64,000 nucleotides of DNA from DATKQY01 sp035532475 (GCA_035532475.1 DATKQY010000061.1:50758-114757); one strand, 5' to 3'. Shown: positions 1 to 16,476, numbered from the stretch's first letter. Notes: generated by a model not told the origin, from the letters alone. Program-made: numbers and translations.

Positions 1-1206
1 GGCGATCGGCTCGTCCTCCGGCGGTCACACCGCCATCGCCCCAGAGCTCGGCACGCTCGCGGACTTCGACGAGCTCGTCGCCGAGGCCGCCTCGTGCGGC
101 ATCGAGATCGCGCTCGACCTCGCCTTCCAGTGCTCACCCGACCACCCGTGGGTCCGCGAGCACCCCGAGTGGTTCGCGCACCGAGCCGACGGCACGGTCG
201 CCTGCGCCGAGAACCCGCCCAAGCGCTACGAGGACATCTACCCGCTCGACTTCGCGACCACCGACCGCGAGGGCCTCTACGGCGCCCTGCTCGACGTGGT
301 GCTGTTCTGGGTGGGGCGCGGCGTGCGCGTCTTCCGGGTCGACAACCCCCACACGAAGCCGTTCGACCTGTGGGAGTGGCTCATCGCCTCGGTGCGCGGG
401 GTCGACCCCGGCGTGGTGTTCCTCTCCGAGGCCTTCACCCGCCCAAAGGTGATGCACCGGCTCGCCAAGCTCGGTTTCGACCAGTCGTACACGTACTTCA
501 CGTGGCGGGACGCCAAGGACGAGATCGTCTCCTACTTCGAGGAGCTCGCCCACGGTCCCGGGCGGACTTACTTCCGGCCGAACGTCTGGCCGAACACGCC
601 GGACATCCTGGCCAAGAGCCTCCAGCACGGCGGGCGCGCCAGCTTCGTCGCGCGCCTCGTGCTCGCGGCGTGCCTCTCGGCGAGCTACGGCATCTACGGT
701 CCCGTCTTCGAGCTGCTCGTCGACGAGCCGGCGGCGCCGGGCAGCGAGGAGTACGCCGACTCGGAGAAGTACGAGATCCGCCAGCTCGACCTCGGCGACC
801 CCCGCTCGATCCGCGACGTCGTGCGTCGCGTCAACGGGGCACGGCGCTCGCACCCAGCGCTGCAGCGCGACGGCTCGCTCCACTTCCACCGGGTCGACAA
901 CGACCGGCTCATCTGCTGGTCGAAGCGGGACAGGCAGACCGGCGACGTCGTCCTCTGCGTCGTGAGCCTCGACCCCGACTGGCCCCAGTCCGGCTTCGTC
1001 GAGCTCGACCTCGGTGAGCTCGGCCTCGGCTGGGACGCGCCCTTCGAGGTGCGCGACGAGCTGGACGGCGCCTCCTACACGTGGAAGGGCGCGCGGAACT
1101 TCGTCCTGCTCGACCCGGCGCGCTCGAGCGCGCACGTGCTCGCCGTCGCGCCGCCCACCCCCGGTGTGGAGCCGCCGGGCACCTCCCTCGCCTCCGGCGG
1201 CGGCCG

Positions 1207-1210
<4 letters not shown>
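1..1210 (+). CDS. glgE: GlgE, alpha-1,4-glucan:maltose-1-phosphate maltosyltransferase (3' part)
   Basis: The 5' end is cut by the window; reading opens at base 2 and gives the last 402 residues. GlgE extends alpha-1,4-glucan with maltose units from maltose-1-phosphate (GH13_3). Visible active-site blocks are FRVDNPHTKP (nucleophile Asp), LSEAFTRP (acid/base Glu) and PNTPD (third Asp). SYTYFTWR and EKYEIRQ are also typical of the family. It ends in a GTGA overlap with the treS-maltokinase gene, whose maltokinase domain makes its donor substrate, so pathway and operon agree. The tail after about base 1140 is low-complexity. The family is usually 650-700 residues, so roughly 40% is missing. Confidence 0.95.
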
Positions 1211-4656
<3,446 letters not shown>

Positions 4657-4658
4657 GC

Positions 4659-6782
4659 GTGGGAAGGGCACGGATCGCCGAGGAGCGCAGGCGGGCCCTC
4701 GAGGAGCTCGCCCGCCGCCGCGGCGTCGCCGTCGAGTTCACGAGCGCCACCGGGGAGCGCAGGCGCGCGAGCGACGACACCCTCGCCGCGGTGCTCCGTG
4801 CCCTCGGCGAGCCGCTCGGCGGGCCGGGCGAGGCGGTGGCGCTCGCCGCCGAGCGCCGCGCCGAGCGGCACCGCTCGCGCCGGGCCGGCACGCCCGCCCT
4901 CCCGCCGGTGCTCGTCGCCTGGGGCGGCCGTCTCCCTCCGCTCGATCTCGCCGGCGCGAGCCACCGCGACGCCACGGCGCCGACCGGGGCGGGGGGGGGC
5001 CTCGCCCTGGTCACCGAGGGCGCGGACGAGCCGGGCATCCTCGCCGCGAGGCCCGACGGTGCCGGTCGAGCCGTCGTCGAGGAGACCCTCCCCTACGGCG
5101 TGCACCGGCTGGTCGCCGGCGAGGAGGGGCCACGATCCTGGGTCGTCTCGGCGCCGGAGCGGCCGGGGGACGGCGACGCTCGCCCGGTGGCCCGCGGCTG
5201 GGGGGTGTTCGCCGCCGCCTACTCGCTGCGCGACGGGCGCCGCGGGCCGGCCGGCGACCTCGGGGCGCTGCGCGCCCTCGGCGAGGCGGTGGCGCCGCTC
5301 GGCGCCTCGGTCGTCGCCACGCTCCCGCTCCTCGCGGAGCTCGCCACCGCCGACGGCGCGGCGCCGGGCCAGCAGCCGTACGCGCCGGTGAGCCGGATGT
5401 GGTGGAACGAGGCGTACCTCGACCTCGACCGCCTCGTCGAGCTCGCGCCCGAGGACCGCGACTGGCGCGCCGCGGCGCCCGAGCCGGAGCGAGCGGACCT
5501 CGCCGGCGCGGCGAGTGCGGCCCGGCCGGCCCTCGAGCGCGCCGCACGGCGGCTCCTCGCCCGTGACAGCGAGCGCCGGCGCTCCTTCCAGGCCTTCCGG
5601 GCGGCGCGGCCCGACGTCGCCAGCTACGCGCGCTTCCGGGCGGCCGTGGAGCGCGCCGGCCCCGACGTGTCGAGCTGGCCCTCGACCTGGCGCGCGGGCA
5701 GGATCGGCCCGGACGAGGTCGCCCCCGAGGCCGCGCTCCGCCACGTCTACGCGCAGTACGCCACCGACGCGCAGCTGGCGGAGGACGCGGGGGCGCTCGG
5801 GCGCGAGGGCTGCGGGCTCCTCCTCGACCTGCCGATCGGCTGCCGCCCGGGTGGCTACGACCCCTGGGCGTTCCCGGCGGCGTTCGCCGCCGGTGCGTCC
5901 GTCGGGGCGCCGCCCGACGGCTTCTTCCCCTCCGGCCAGGACTGGGGCTTCCCCCCGCCGCATCCCGGAGGGGACCGCGCGACCGGCTACGAGCTCATGC
6001 GCCAGGTGCTCACCCACCACCTGAGACATGCCGCGGTGCTGCGCGTGGACCACGTGCTCGGCTGGTCGCGGCTGTGGTGGGTGCCGGCGGGGATGTCGCC
6101 GGGCGAGGGGGCCTACGTCCGCTACCCGCTCGAGGAGCTCCTGGCGGTGGCGTGCCTCGAGGCGTGGCGCCACGGTGCGGAGCTGCTCGGCGAGGACCTC
6201 GGCACCGTCGAGCGGGGGCTGCGCCCGCGCCTCGCCCGCCACGGCGTCGACCGGATGCGCGTGGCGATCTACGACCTCGCCGAGCGGCCCCGGCGGGCGC
6301 TCACCCCGCCGGCGGGCACGGTCGCCTACGTCGACACGCACGACAGCGCCACCTTCGCCGGCTTCCTCGACGGTTCCGAGGTGACGCTGCGCGAGGAGCT
6401 CGGGCTCCTCCCGGCGGCCGCCGCCGGCGGGGAGCGGGCCGAGCGGGCGCGCCTCGCCGCGGCGCTGGTCGAGCGCCTGGAACGCGTCGGCCGCCTCGCC
6501 CCCGGCGAGCACAAGGACGTGCTGGCGGTGCTCGCCGCGGTCCTGGAGGAGCTCGGCGAGTCGCCGGCCGACCTGGTGGTGGTGCCGGTCGAGGACCTGC
6601 TCGAGGAGCGCGACCCGCACAACGTGCCCGGCACGACCTGCGAGCACGCCAACTTCTCGCGCCGCATGGCGCGAACCGTCGCCGAGTGCACCGCCGAGGC
6701 GCGCGTCCGCGAGGCCCTCGAGCGGCTCGACGCGGCGCGCCGGCGTGCGGGAGCGCCGGCCCGGGTAGGGAGGACGACGTGA
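4659..6782 (+). CDS. malQ: 4-alpha-glucanotransferase (amylomaltase)
   Basis: GH77 disproportionating enzyme, 707 residues; it transfers malto-oligosaccharides between acceptors and releases glucose. Key blocks are LRVDHVLGWSRLWWVPAG near residue 463 (nucleophile Asp), LLGEDLGTV near 511 (acid/base Glu) and YVDTHDSATFAGF near 558 (third Asp). The C-terminal NVPGTTCEHANFSRR block is also typical of MalQ. The GTG at 4659 lies two bases after the treS stop and leads into a helical N-terminus as in actinobacterial MalQ proteins. It ends in a GTGA overlap with glgB. In this operon it probably trims or rebuilds the linear glucans handled by GlgE, GlgB and TreYZ. Confidence 0.93.
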   Translation: MGRARIAEERRRALEELARRRGVAVEFTSATGERRRASDDTLAAVLRALGEPLGGPGEAVALAAERRAERHRSRRAGTPALPPVLVAWGGRLPPLDLAGASHRDATAPTGAGGGLALVTEGADEPGILAARPDGAGRAVVEETLPYGVHRLVAGEEGPRSWVVSAPERPGDGDARPVARGWGVFAAAYSLRDGRRGPAGDLGALRALGEAVAPLGASVVATLPLLAELATADGAAPGQQPYAPVSRMWWNEAYLDLDRLVELAPEDRDWRAAAPEPERADLAGAASAARPALERAARRLLARDSERRRSFQAFRAARPDVASYARFRAAVERAGPDVSSWPSTWRAGRIGPDEVAPEAALRHVYAQYATDAQLAEDAGALGREGCGLLLDLPIGCRPGGYDPWAFPAAFAAGASVGAPPDGFFPSGQDWGFPPPHPGGDRATGYELMRQVLTHHLRHAAVLRVDHVLGWSRLWWVPAGMSPGEGAYVRYPLEELLAVACLEAWRHGAELLGEDLGTVERGLRPRLARHGVDRMRVAIYDLAERPRRALTPPAGTVAYVDTHDSATFAGFLDGSEVTLREELGLLPAAAAGGERAERARLAAALVERLERVGRLAPGEHKDVLAVLAAVLEELGESPADLVVVPVEDLLEERDPHNVPGTTCEHANFSRRMARTVAECTAEARVREALERLDAARRRAGAPARVGRTT

Positions 6783-8695
6783 CCGACGCCCCCCACCAGG
6801 GCGCGCCGCGCGGCGGGCGGATGCCGGGCGAGCTCGACCGCTACCTGTTCAACGAGGGTCGCCACCACCGCCTCTACGAGGTGCTCGGCGCGCACCGGCT
6901 CGTCGGGGCGCCGGACCGCTGGTCCTTCGCGATCTGGGCGCCGAACGCCACCGCCGTCTCGGTCGTGCACGACCACAACGGCTGGCGGGCCGGGCGCGAC
7001 CGCCTCGAGCCGCAGGCCAGCTCCGGCATCTGGGCGGGCACGGTGGAGGGCGTCGGCGAGGGGACCTGCTACAAGTTCTCCCTCGACACGCCGGCCGGCC
7101 GGCGCCAGCGTGCCGACCCCTTCGCCTTCGCCACCGAGGTGCCGCCTCGCACCGCCTCGGTCCTCACGGGCCTCGGCCACCGCTGGGGCGATGCCGAGTG
7201 GATGGCGCGGCGGCCGACGGCGCAGGGCCCCGACGCCCCGCTCAGCGTCTACGAGCTCCACCTCGGCTCGTGGCGGCGGCACGAGGACGGCTCGTACCTC
7301 TCCTACGCCGAGGTGGCCGGCCCCCTCGTGGACCACGTCACGAGGCTCGGCTTCACCCACGTGGAGCTGCTGCCCGTGATGGAGCACCCGTTCTACGGCT
7401 CGTGGGGCTACCAGACGACGAGCTTCTTCGCGCCGAGCTCGCGCTACGGCCCCCCGGAGGAGCTGATGGGCCTCGTCGACACCCTGCACCGGGCGGGCAT
7501 CGGCGTGCTCCTCGACTGGGTGCCCTCGCACTTCGCCACCGACGAGTTCGCCCTCTCCGAGCTCGACGGCACCCACCTCTACGAGCACGCCGACCCCCGC
7601 CGGGCGATCCATCCCGACTGGGGGAGCTATGAGTTCAACTACGGCCGCCACGAGGTGCGCTCGTTCCTCGTCTCAAGCGCCTGCTTCTGGCTGGACCGGT
7701 ACCACGCCGACGGGCTCCGGGTGGACGCCGTCGCCTCGATGCTCTACCTCGACTACTCGCGAAAGGAAGGCGAGTGGTCCCCGAACCCGTACGGCGGCAA
7801 CGAGGACGTGGAGGCGATCACGCTGCTCCGGGAGATGAACGACGCCGTGCACGGCGCGTTCCCGGGCGTGGTGACGGTCGCCGAGGAGTCGACCGCCTGG
7901 CCGGGCGTGACGCGCCCGACCGCCGAGGGCGGGCTCGGCTTCTCGCTCAAGTGGGACATGGGCTGGATGCACGACACGCTGACGCACTTCGCGCGCGACC
8001 CCGTGTACCGGCGCTTCCACTACGACGAGCTCACGTTCCGCGCGCTGTACGCGTTCTCGGAGGCCTACCTCCTCCCGCTCTCCCACGACGAGGTGGTCCA
8101 CGGCAAGGGGGCGCTCGCGACGAAGATGCCGGGGGACGACTGGCAGCGGCGCGCCAACCTCCGGCTCCTCTACGGATACCAGTGGACCCTGCCCGGCAAG
8201 AAGCTCCTCTTCATGGGGAGCGAGCTCGGGACGTGGCGGGAGTGGGACCACGAAGGCGAGATCGAGTGGTCGCTCCTCGGCCACCCGGCCCACGCCGGCA
8301 TCGCCCGCTTCGTCGCCGACTGCAACGCCTGCTACCGCGCCCACGAGGCGCTGCACGCCCGGGACCTGTCGCCGGACGGCTTCGCCTGGGTCGAGGCCGA
8401 GGCGCGGGCCGACTCTGTGCTCGGTTGGCTCCGCTTCGCCGGCGACGCCCCACCGGTGCTCGCCGTGGCGAACCTCACCCCCGTCGTCCGGCGCTGGCGC
8501 TTCGGGGTCCCCGAGGCGGGCCGCTGGGAGGAGATCTTGAACAGCGACGCCACCGAGTACGGCGGCTCGGGCGTCGGCAACGCCGGCGCCGTCGAGGCGG
8601 ACGGGGCGCCCTGGCGCGGCCAGCCGGCGAGCCTCGAGTGCACCCTGGCGCCGCTCGGCCTGCTCGCGCTCGTCCCGGCGCGCGGCCGGCGCTGA
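6779..8695 (+). CDS. glgB: 1,4-alpha-glucan branching enzyme
   Basis: GH13_9 branching enzyme, 638 residues; introduces alpha-1,6 branches into glycogen-like glucan. A CBM48-type N-terminal domain (WSFAIWAPNATAVSVV, about residues 45-130) precedes the catalytic barrel. Catalytic blocks are LRVDAVASMLYLDY near residue 314 (nucleophile), VTVAEESTAWPGV near 366 (acid/base) and LPLSHDEVVHGKG near 435. The start GTG at 6779 overlaps the malQ stop and has a GGGAGG ribosome site about 7 bases upstream. Length matches single-N-domain GlgB forms rather than the longer 730-residue type. Together with GlgE it would build branched glucan from trehalose-derived maltose-1-phosphate. Confidence 0.95.
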   Translation: MTDAPHQGAPRGGRMPGELDRYLFNEGRHHRLYEVLGAHRLVGAPDRWSFAIWAPNATAVSVVHDHNGWRAGRDRLEPQASSGIWAGTVEGVGEGTCYKFSLDTPAGRRQRADPFAFATEVPPRTASVLTGLGHRWGDAEWMARRPTAQGPDAPLSVYELHLGSWRRHEDGSYLSYAEVAGPLVDHVTRLGFTHVELLPVMEHPFYGSWGYQTTSFFAPSSRYGPPEELMGLVDTLHRAGIGVLLDWVPSHFATDEFALSELDGTHLYEHADPRRAIHPDWGSYEFNYGRHEVRSFLVSSACFWLDRYHADGLRVDAVASMLYLDYSRKEGEWSPNPYGGNEDVEAITLLREMNDAVHGAFPGVVTVAEESTAWPGVTRPTAEGGLGFSLKWDMGWMHDTLTHFARDPVYRRFHYDELTFRALYAFSEAYLLPLSHDEVVHGKGALATKMPGDDWQRRANLRLLYGYQWTLPGKKLLFMGSELGTWREWDHEGEIEWSLLGHPAHAGIARFVADCNACYRAHEALHARDLSPDGFAWVEAEARADSVLGWLRFAGDAPPVLAVANLTPVVRRWRFGVPEAGRWEEILNSDATEYGGSGVGNAGAVEADGAPWRGQPASLECTLAPLGLLALVPARGRR

Positions 8696-8697
8696 GC

Positions 8698-10596
8698 GTG
8701 ACGACGAGGAGCGCCGGCGCCCTGGCGACGCGGCACGGAGCGACCTACCTCGGTGGCGGCCGGACCCGCTTCGGCGTGTTCGCGCCCGAGGTGCGCTCCG
8801 TCGAGCTCGTCGTCGCCGAGGAGGTCCTGGCGGCGCTCGCCCCGGCCGGCGAGGGCTACCACGCCACCGTCGCCGCCGCCGGGCCGGGCACCCGCTACCG
8901 CTTCCTGCTCGACGGGCGCGGACCCTATCCCGACCCGGCGTCGCGCTCCCAGCCCGAGGGCGTCCACGGCCCCTCGGCCGTCGTGTCGCTCGAGCCCCCG
9001 GACACTCCCGGATGGCGCGGGGTGCCGCTCGGGTCCCAGGTGATCTGCGAGGTGCACGTCGGGACCTTCAGCGCCGAGGGGACCTTCGCCGGGGTCGCGG
9101 CGTCGCTCGGCGAGCTCGCCGACGCCGGCTACACCGCCGTCGAGCTGATGCCGGTGGGCGAGTTCCCGGGCGAGAGGAACTGGGGCTACGACGGCGTCTT
9201 CCCCTTCGCCGTCCAGTCCAGCTACGGCGGAGCGGCGGGCCTGACCGAGCTCGTGGGCGCGGCGCACCGCGCCGGCATCGCCGTCGTCGTCGACGTCGTC
9301 TACAACCACCTCGGCCCGGAGGGCGCCGTCCACGGGCACTTCGCCCCCTACTTCACCGACCGCTACGCCACGCCGTGGGGAGAGGCGGTGAACGTCGACG
9401 GGCCGTGGAGCGACGGGGTGCGGAGCTACTTCGTCGAGCACGCCCTCTACCTCGTGCGCGACCTCGGGGTCGACGGCCTGCGCCTCGACGCGGTGCACGC
9501 CATCGCCGACCAGACCGCGTCGCCCTTCCTGGCGGAGCTCGCCGCGGCCGTGCACGCCGAGGCGCGTCGGAGCGGGCGGACCATCACCGTCGTGGCGGAG
9601 AGCTCCGACAACGACCCGCGCCTCGTCGCGGTCCCCGAGGCCGGCGGGCTCGGCGTCGACGCCGTGTGGAACGACGACTTCCACCACGCGCTCCGCACCA
9701 CGCTGACAGGCGAATCGGACCGCTGGTTCGCCGACTTCCACGGCACCGGCGACCTCGCGACGGCGTTCCGGGACGGCTTCGTGCTCACCGGCCGCTACTC
9801 GCCGATGCGCCGCCGGCGCCACGGCGCCCGCCCGGTGTCGCCGATCCCGGGTGAGCGCCTCGTCGTCTACGCGCAGAACCACGACCAGGTGGGCAACGCC
9901 GGCTTCGGCGAGCGGCTCGCCGCGGGCCTCGGCCTCGCCGCCCAGTACCCGATCGCGGCCGCCGTGCTCTGCTCGGGCGGTGTGCCGCTGCGCTTCATGG
10001 GCGAGGAGTACGGCGAGACGGCCCCGTTCCACTTCTTCACCGACCACGGCGACCCGGCGCTCGTCGAGGCGGTCCGCGAGGGCCGGCGCGCGGAGGTGGG
10101 CGAGGCGGGCGGCGCCCCGCCACCGGACCCCCAGGACCCCGCCACGTTCGAGGCGTCGCGCCCCGACCGCGTGCTCGCGCGCTCGGGCGAGCACGCCGAG
10201 CTGCTCTCCTGGCAACGCGCGCTGCTGCGTCTGCGCCGCGAGGAGCCGGCGCTCGGCACCCTCGAGCCGTCGCGCTCGCTCGTCTGGCACGACCCCGCGA
10301 CGCGCTCGCTCGCGCTTCTCCGCCGGGCCGACCCCTACCTCGGCGGTCGCCCGGTCGCGATCATCCTCCACCTCGCGCCCGATGTCGCCGAGATCGCTCC
10401 CGACCTGCTCGCCGGCTGCACCCTCGAGGTGCTCGCCGTGCGGGGCGTCCCGGGCGTCGCCGTCGGCGAGCGCCTCGGGCCGCACGGCGACGGGTCCGCC
10501 CGCATCGTGTGCCCCGGCTACGCGGCGCTCGTCGCCGGGATCACCGGGTGCCCCGCCGCCGCGCCGGACGGTGCAGGGGCGACCGACCGCCTGTGA
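8698..10596 (+). CDS. treZ: Malto-oligosyltrehalose trehalohydrolase
   Basis: GH13_10 enzyme, 632 residues; cleaves trehalose from the maltooligosyl-trehalose made by TreY. An N-terminal CBM48-like domain (TRFGVFAPEVRSVELVV) is followed by the barrel. Visible catalytic segments are VDGLRLDAVHAIAD near residue 261, VVAESSDNDPRL near 299 and YAQNHDQVGNAGFGERL near 394; RFMGEEYGETAPFHFFTDH is a TreZ hallmark. GTG 8698 begins two bases after the glgB stop with no clear ribosome site, so translation is probably coupled. treY follows 16 bases downstream. Confidence 0.95.
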   Translation: MTTRSAGALATRHGATYLGGGRTRFGVFAPEVRSVELVVAEEVLAALAPAGEGYHATVAAAGPGTRYRFLLDGRGPYPDPASRSQPEGVHGPSAVVSLEPPDTPGWRGVPLGSQVICEVHVGTFSAEGTFAGVAASLGELADAGYTAVELMPVGEFPGERNWGYDGVFPFAVQSSYGGAAGLTELVGAAHRAGIAVVVDVVYNHLGPEGAVHGHFAPYFTDRYATPWGEAVNVDGPWSDGVRSYFVEHALYLVRDLGVDGLRLDAVHAIADQTASPFLAELAAAVHAEARRSGRTITVVAESSDNDPRLVAVPEAGGLGVDAVWNDDFHHALRTTLTGESDRWFADFHGTGDLATAFRDGFVLTGRYSPMRRRRHGARPVSPIPGERLVVYAQNHDQVGNAGFGERLAAGLGLAAQYPIAAAVLCSGGVPLRFMGEEYGETAPFHFFTDHGDPALVEAVREGRRAEVGEAGGAPPPDPQDPATFEASRPDRVLARSGEHAELLSWQRALLRLRREEPALGTLEPSRSLVWHDPATRSLALLRRADPYLGGRPVAIILHLAPDVAEIAPDLLAGCTLEVLAVRGVPGVAVGERLGPHGDGSARIVCPGYAALVAGITGCPAAAPDGAGATDRL

Positions 10597-10612
10597 GCCC
10601 GGCCCGCCGCGC

Positions 10613-13076
10613 GTGAGACCCGGCCTCGGGGCGACCTACCGCCTGCAGCTGCGGCGCGGGTTCGGCTTCGCCCACGCCGCCGCCCTCGCCGCCTACCTCG
10701 TCGACCTCGGCATCGAGACGCTGTACTGCTCGCCGGTGACCGAGGCCGTGCCCGGCAGCACCCACGGCTACGACGGCACCGACCCGACGAGGATCCGCGC
10801 CGAGCTCGGCGGCAGCGACGGCTACGACGCGCTCGTCGGGGCGTGCGAGACCCACGGCCTCGGGATCTGCCTCGACATCGTCCCGAACCACCTCGCGACC
10901 TGGCCGGGTGGAGGCTGGTGGCGCTCACTCCTCCTCGAGGGCCCCGACGGCGAGCTCGGCGAGGTCTTCGACGTCGACTGGGACGCGAGCCCTCCGGGCG
11001 CGCCACGGACGGTCACGCTCCCGGTGCTCGACCGGCCGCTCGAGGCGGCCCTCGCCGCCGGGCTCGTCGCGCTCCGCGAGGGCCCGGCCGGCCCGGTGCT
11101 CTCCGCCTGCGGGGTCGAGCTGCCCGTCGCCGGCGGCTCGGTGCGCCCGGGCGAGGGGCTCGCCGAGGTGCTCGGCGCGCAGCACTACCGCCTCGTCGAC
11201 TGGCACGACCCGGCCGAGCGGAACTACCGGCGCTTCTTCGACGTCGACGGCCTCGCCGGCGTGCGCGTCGAGCGCCCCGAGGTGTTCGCGCGCACCCACG
11301 CGCTCGTCGTCGAGCTCGCCCGGTCGGGCAGGTGCTCGGCGCTCCGGGTCGACCACGTCGACGGCCTCGCCGACCCCGCCGCCTACCTGCACCGCCTCCG
11401 GGAGGCGACGGGGCTGCCGGTGGTCGTCGAGAAGATCCTGACCGGCGACGAGGCGCTGCGGCGCGGCTGGCCGGTCGCCGGCACGACCGGCTACGAGGTG
11501 CTCGACGACATCGGGGGCGCGCTCGTCGACGCCGAAGGGCTCGAGCGCCTCGTCGCGGCGGGCCGTGCCGAGGGGGACCAGCCGGTCGGCGCCTGCGAGG
11601 TCGGGGCGCGGCGCCTCGTCGTCGAGACCCTCTTCCCCGGCGAGCTCGCCCGCAGCGCGGCGCGCCTCGCCGTGGCGCCCCGGACGCTCGCCGAGGTGAG
11701 CGCCCACCTGCCGGTGTACCGCACCTACCTCGACGCGGGCGAGGCGGCCCCGGAGGACCGCGCCGCGATCGGCGAGGCGTGCGCGAGGGCCGGCGCCGCG
11801 GAGGTGGAGGCCGCGCTCCTCGACCCGGCGCGGCGCGACGCGGCCGTCGGCTACCAGCAGCTCAGCGGGGCGGTGATGGCGAAGGGCGTCGAGGACACCG
11901 CGTGGTACCGCCTGGCGGGGCCGCTCGCCTTCTGCGACGTCGGCGGGGACCCCGGCCGCCCCCGCCACGACGGCCCCGCCCGCCTGCACACGCGGGCCGC
12001 GGCACGCGCGCGCGACGGACGGGCCGGGCTCGTGCCGTCGACGACGCACGACACGAAGCGCTCCGGGGACGTGCGCGCCCGTCTCTACGCCCTCTCCGAG
12101 CTCGCGGGCGGCTTCGAGGAGGGGCTGGCACGCCTGCGCTCGGCGCTCGGCGCCACCGGCGCGCCGTGCGCCCCGGGCGCCCCGGGGTCCTCCGAGACCC
12201 GGCTCCTCGCCCAGCTCCTGCTCGGCACGCTGCCCGCCCCGGGCACGGCCGTCCCGATCGGAGCGGCGGGCGGGTCGCTCGCGTCCCGCGTCGGCGACGC
12301 CCTCGTGAAAGGGGCGCGGGAGGCGAAGCTGCGCACCTCCTGGGTCGAGCCCGACGACGGCTACGAGCGGCACCTTCGCGAGCTCGTAGATGCGGCGTGC
12401 GCGGACGGCGGCCGCCTGCTGGCAGCGTCCTTCGGCGACCTCGTCGGCGAGGTGGCCCGCCTCGGTGCGACGTTGTCCCTGTCCGCGGTCGTCCTCCGGT
12501 CGGCGCTCCCGGGCGTGCCCGACTGTTACCAGGGCGACGAGACGTGGAACTGCTCGCTCGTCGACCCGGACAACCGGCGCCCGGTCGACCACGGACGGCT
12601 GCGGGCGATGCTCGCCGCCCTCGAGCCCCGCCCGGGCGCAGGGGGCCCCGGCGCCCGGGCGGGGCTCGCCGCCGAGCTGCGACGCTCGTGGCCGGACGGC
12701 CGGGTGAAGCTGCTCGTCACCGCCACGCTGCTCCGGGCGCGCCGCCAGCTTCCCGGCGCCTTCGCGCCCGGCGCCCGGCACGTCCCGCTCGAGGCGGAGG
12801 GGCCCGCGGCACCCTCGGTGCTCGCCTTCGGGCGCCTGGCCGGTCACGCCGGCGGGGTGGGCGGGGCGGCGCTCGCGGTCGTCACCCGGCTGGCGTCGCG
12901 CCTCGGCCGGCTCGGCGGCGACCTGCCGTCCGGCGCCGCGTACGCCGGCACGGCGCTCGCCGTGCCGGCCGAGCTCGCAGGGCCGCTCGTCGACGTCGTC
13001 ACCGGCAGGCAGCTCCGGGCTCGCGCGGGGCGCCTCGAGGTCGCCGACGTGCTCGCCGACCTGCCGGTGGCCCTGC

Positions 13077-13093
<17 letters not shown>
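10613..13093 (+). CDS. treY: Malto-oligosyltrehalose synthase
   Basis: GH13_26 enzyme, 826 residues; isomerises the reducing-end alpha-1,4 bond of maltodextrin to the alpha,alpha-1,1 bond of a trehalose end, the substrate of TreZ. The N-terminus GATYRLQLRRGFGF and CSPVTEAVPGSTHGYD are family signatures. Catalytic blocks are LRVDHVDGLADP near residue 244, VVVEKILTGDE near 272 and PSTTHDTKRSGDVRAR near 476. The C-terminus has the expected PDCYQGDETWNCSLVDPDNRRPVD region. GTG 10613 was chosen because it directly precedes the conserved N-terminal block; no strong ribosome site is seen. The 3' end overlaps the convergent glgX end by 17 bp, leaving no room for a separate terminator. Confidence 0.95.
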
Positions 13094-15212
<2,119 letters not shown>

Positions 15213-15263
15213 GCTAACGGCTCATCGCAAAGGCCGGAGAGACCCCGCCGGCGCGACGTGCGA

Positions 15264-15728
15264 TCAGCGATCGGGCCGCACCACGACGACGGAGATGTCA
15301 CTGTGGTGTAGCAGGTGGTTCGCGACCGAGCCGAGCACGACGCTCGACACCGGGCCGTGCGTGGCGGCGCCGACGACGATGCACGCCGCCTCCGCGTCAT
15401 GACCCACCTGGAGGATCTCGTGGGCCGGGTCGCCGTCGCGCACCTCGAAGCGCCAGTCGACCCCGGCGGCGGCGAGCGCGGCGGCGACCTGGGACTCGGT
15501 GCTCCGCTCGAGGTCGTCGGCGGTCTGCTCGAGGATCGCCACCGCGTCGCCCGCAACAGGGCCCGGGGCGATGTTCGGCAGGTGCCGCACGTACACGACG
15601 ACGAGGCGTGCCCCGACGGCGGAGGCCACCCACGCGGTGTGGCGCAGGGCGCAGAGCGAGGACTCGGAGCCGTCGACGCCGACGACGACCGCGCCCGCCT
15701 TGCCCTTCTCGTGGACCAACTGCGCCAT
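15264..15728 (-). CDS. Universal stress protein, UspA family
   Basis: Single-domain Usp of 154 residues. It starts with the VVVGVDGSESSLCALRHTAW strand-loop-helix and carries the ATP-binding pattern GAATHGPVSSVVLGSVAN (G-x2-G-x9-G-S/N type with some variation) near its C-terminus, ending in VVVVRPD. ATG 15728 is preferred over an upstream in-frame codon because GGGAGAGG lies just upstream of it and the extra N-terminal residues are arginine/alanine-rich filler. It lies 51 bp upstream of glgX on the same strand but reads first, so the two could be co-transcribed. Partner and signal are unknown. Confidence 0.88.
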   Translation of the reverse strand: MAQLVHEKGKAGAVVVGVDGSESSLCALRHTAWVASAVGARLVVVYVRHLPNIAPGPVAGDAVAILEQTADDLERSTESQVAAALAAAGVDWRFEVRDGDPAHEILQVGHDAEAACIVVGAATHGPVSSVVLGSVANHLLHHSDISVVVVRPDR

Positions 15729-16011
15729 CAGCACCCTCTCCCTGTCACGAGCGGCGGCACCTCCGGCCCCGGGTGGGCGCCGCATACGGTGTCCGGTGCG
15801 CCGTGGTCCGCGGTACGTGCGTCAGGGCCCCGCGCCGGCACGCGCGTGCACCGACCACGTCCCCTGGCTGGGTGTCCGCGGCATCGACGACGCGGAGCAT
15901 CGCCGCGATCAAGCACATGTTGCACCGGCGACACGCGTCCGCCGCATGGACGATCAGCTGACCAGTCGGCCGCCCTGCGCCCGGGCCCCGGACGCGGGCG
16001 GCGGCAACTGC

Positions 16012-16212
16012 TCAGGCCGGTCGGACGTTCGCCGCCTGAAGGCCCTTCTGGCCCTCCTGCACCTCGAACTCGACCATCTGGCCTTCCTCGAGGGTGCGGT
16101 ACCCCGACATCTGGATAGCGGAGTGGTGAACGAACACATCCGCGCCACCGGTCTGCGAGATGAAGCCGTAGCCCTTCTCGGCGTTGAACCACTTGACTGT
16201 TCCGGTCGCCAC
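16012..16212 (-). CDS. Cold-shock domain protein (CspA family)
   Basis: Complete 66-residue single cold-shock domain, an RNA/ssDNA-binding OB fold acting as an RNA chaperone. RNP1 (KGYGFI) and RNP2 (VFVHHS) are both intact, and the protein ends in the usual GLQAANVRPA. The start is GTG with an AAGGGGGA ribosome site about 8 bases upstream. It stands alone between the Usp gene and the araM end. The roughly 260 bp upstream up to araM may contain a structured leader, common for csp genes, but I cannot show one. Confidence 0.95.
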   Translation of the reverse strand: MATGTVKWFNAEKGYGFISQTGGADVFVHHSAIQMSGYRTLEEGQMVEFEVQEGQKGLQAANVRPA

Positions 16213-16476
16213 TTCGGCGATCCCCCTTCTTTCGATGATGCTCTACAACGAGAGGGATCGAACCGAGTCGCGGCGACCGCTGCAAGTGTGCCGCGGCGCC
16301 CCTCGCGGGTCCCGTCGGACGCACCTGTACGCGGTCGCCTTCGAAGGGCCCGCTTGCTCTCGACACGCAGGGTACCAGGCTGTTGCTCGTTCGTCACCGG
16401 TTCGTTCGGGCGTGCCGACGGGTCGTTCGCCGGGCTTGTACCGGCGTCCAGGGGCCCTCGCGATCCTCGCGGCGGC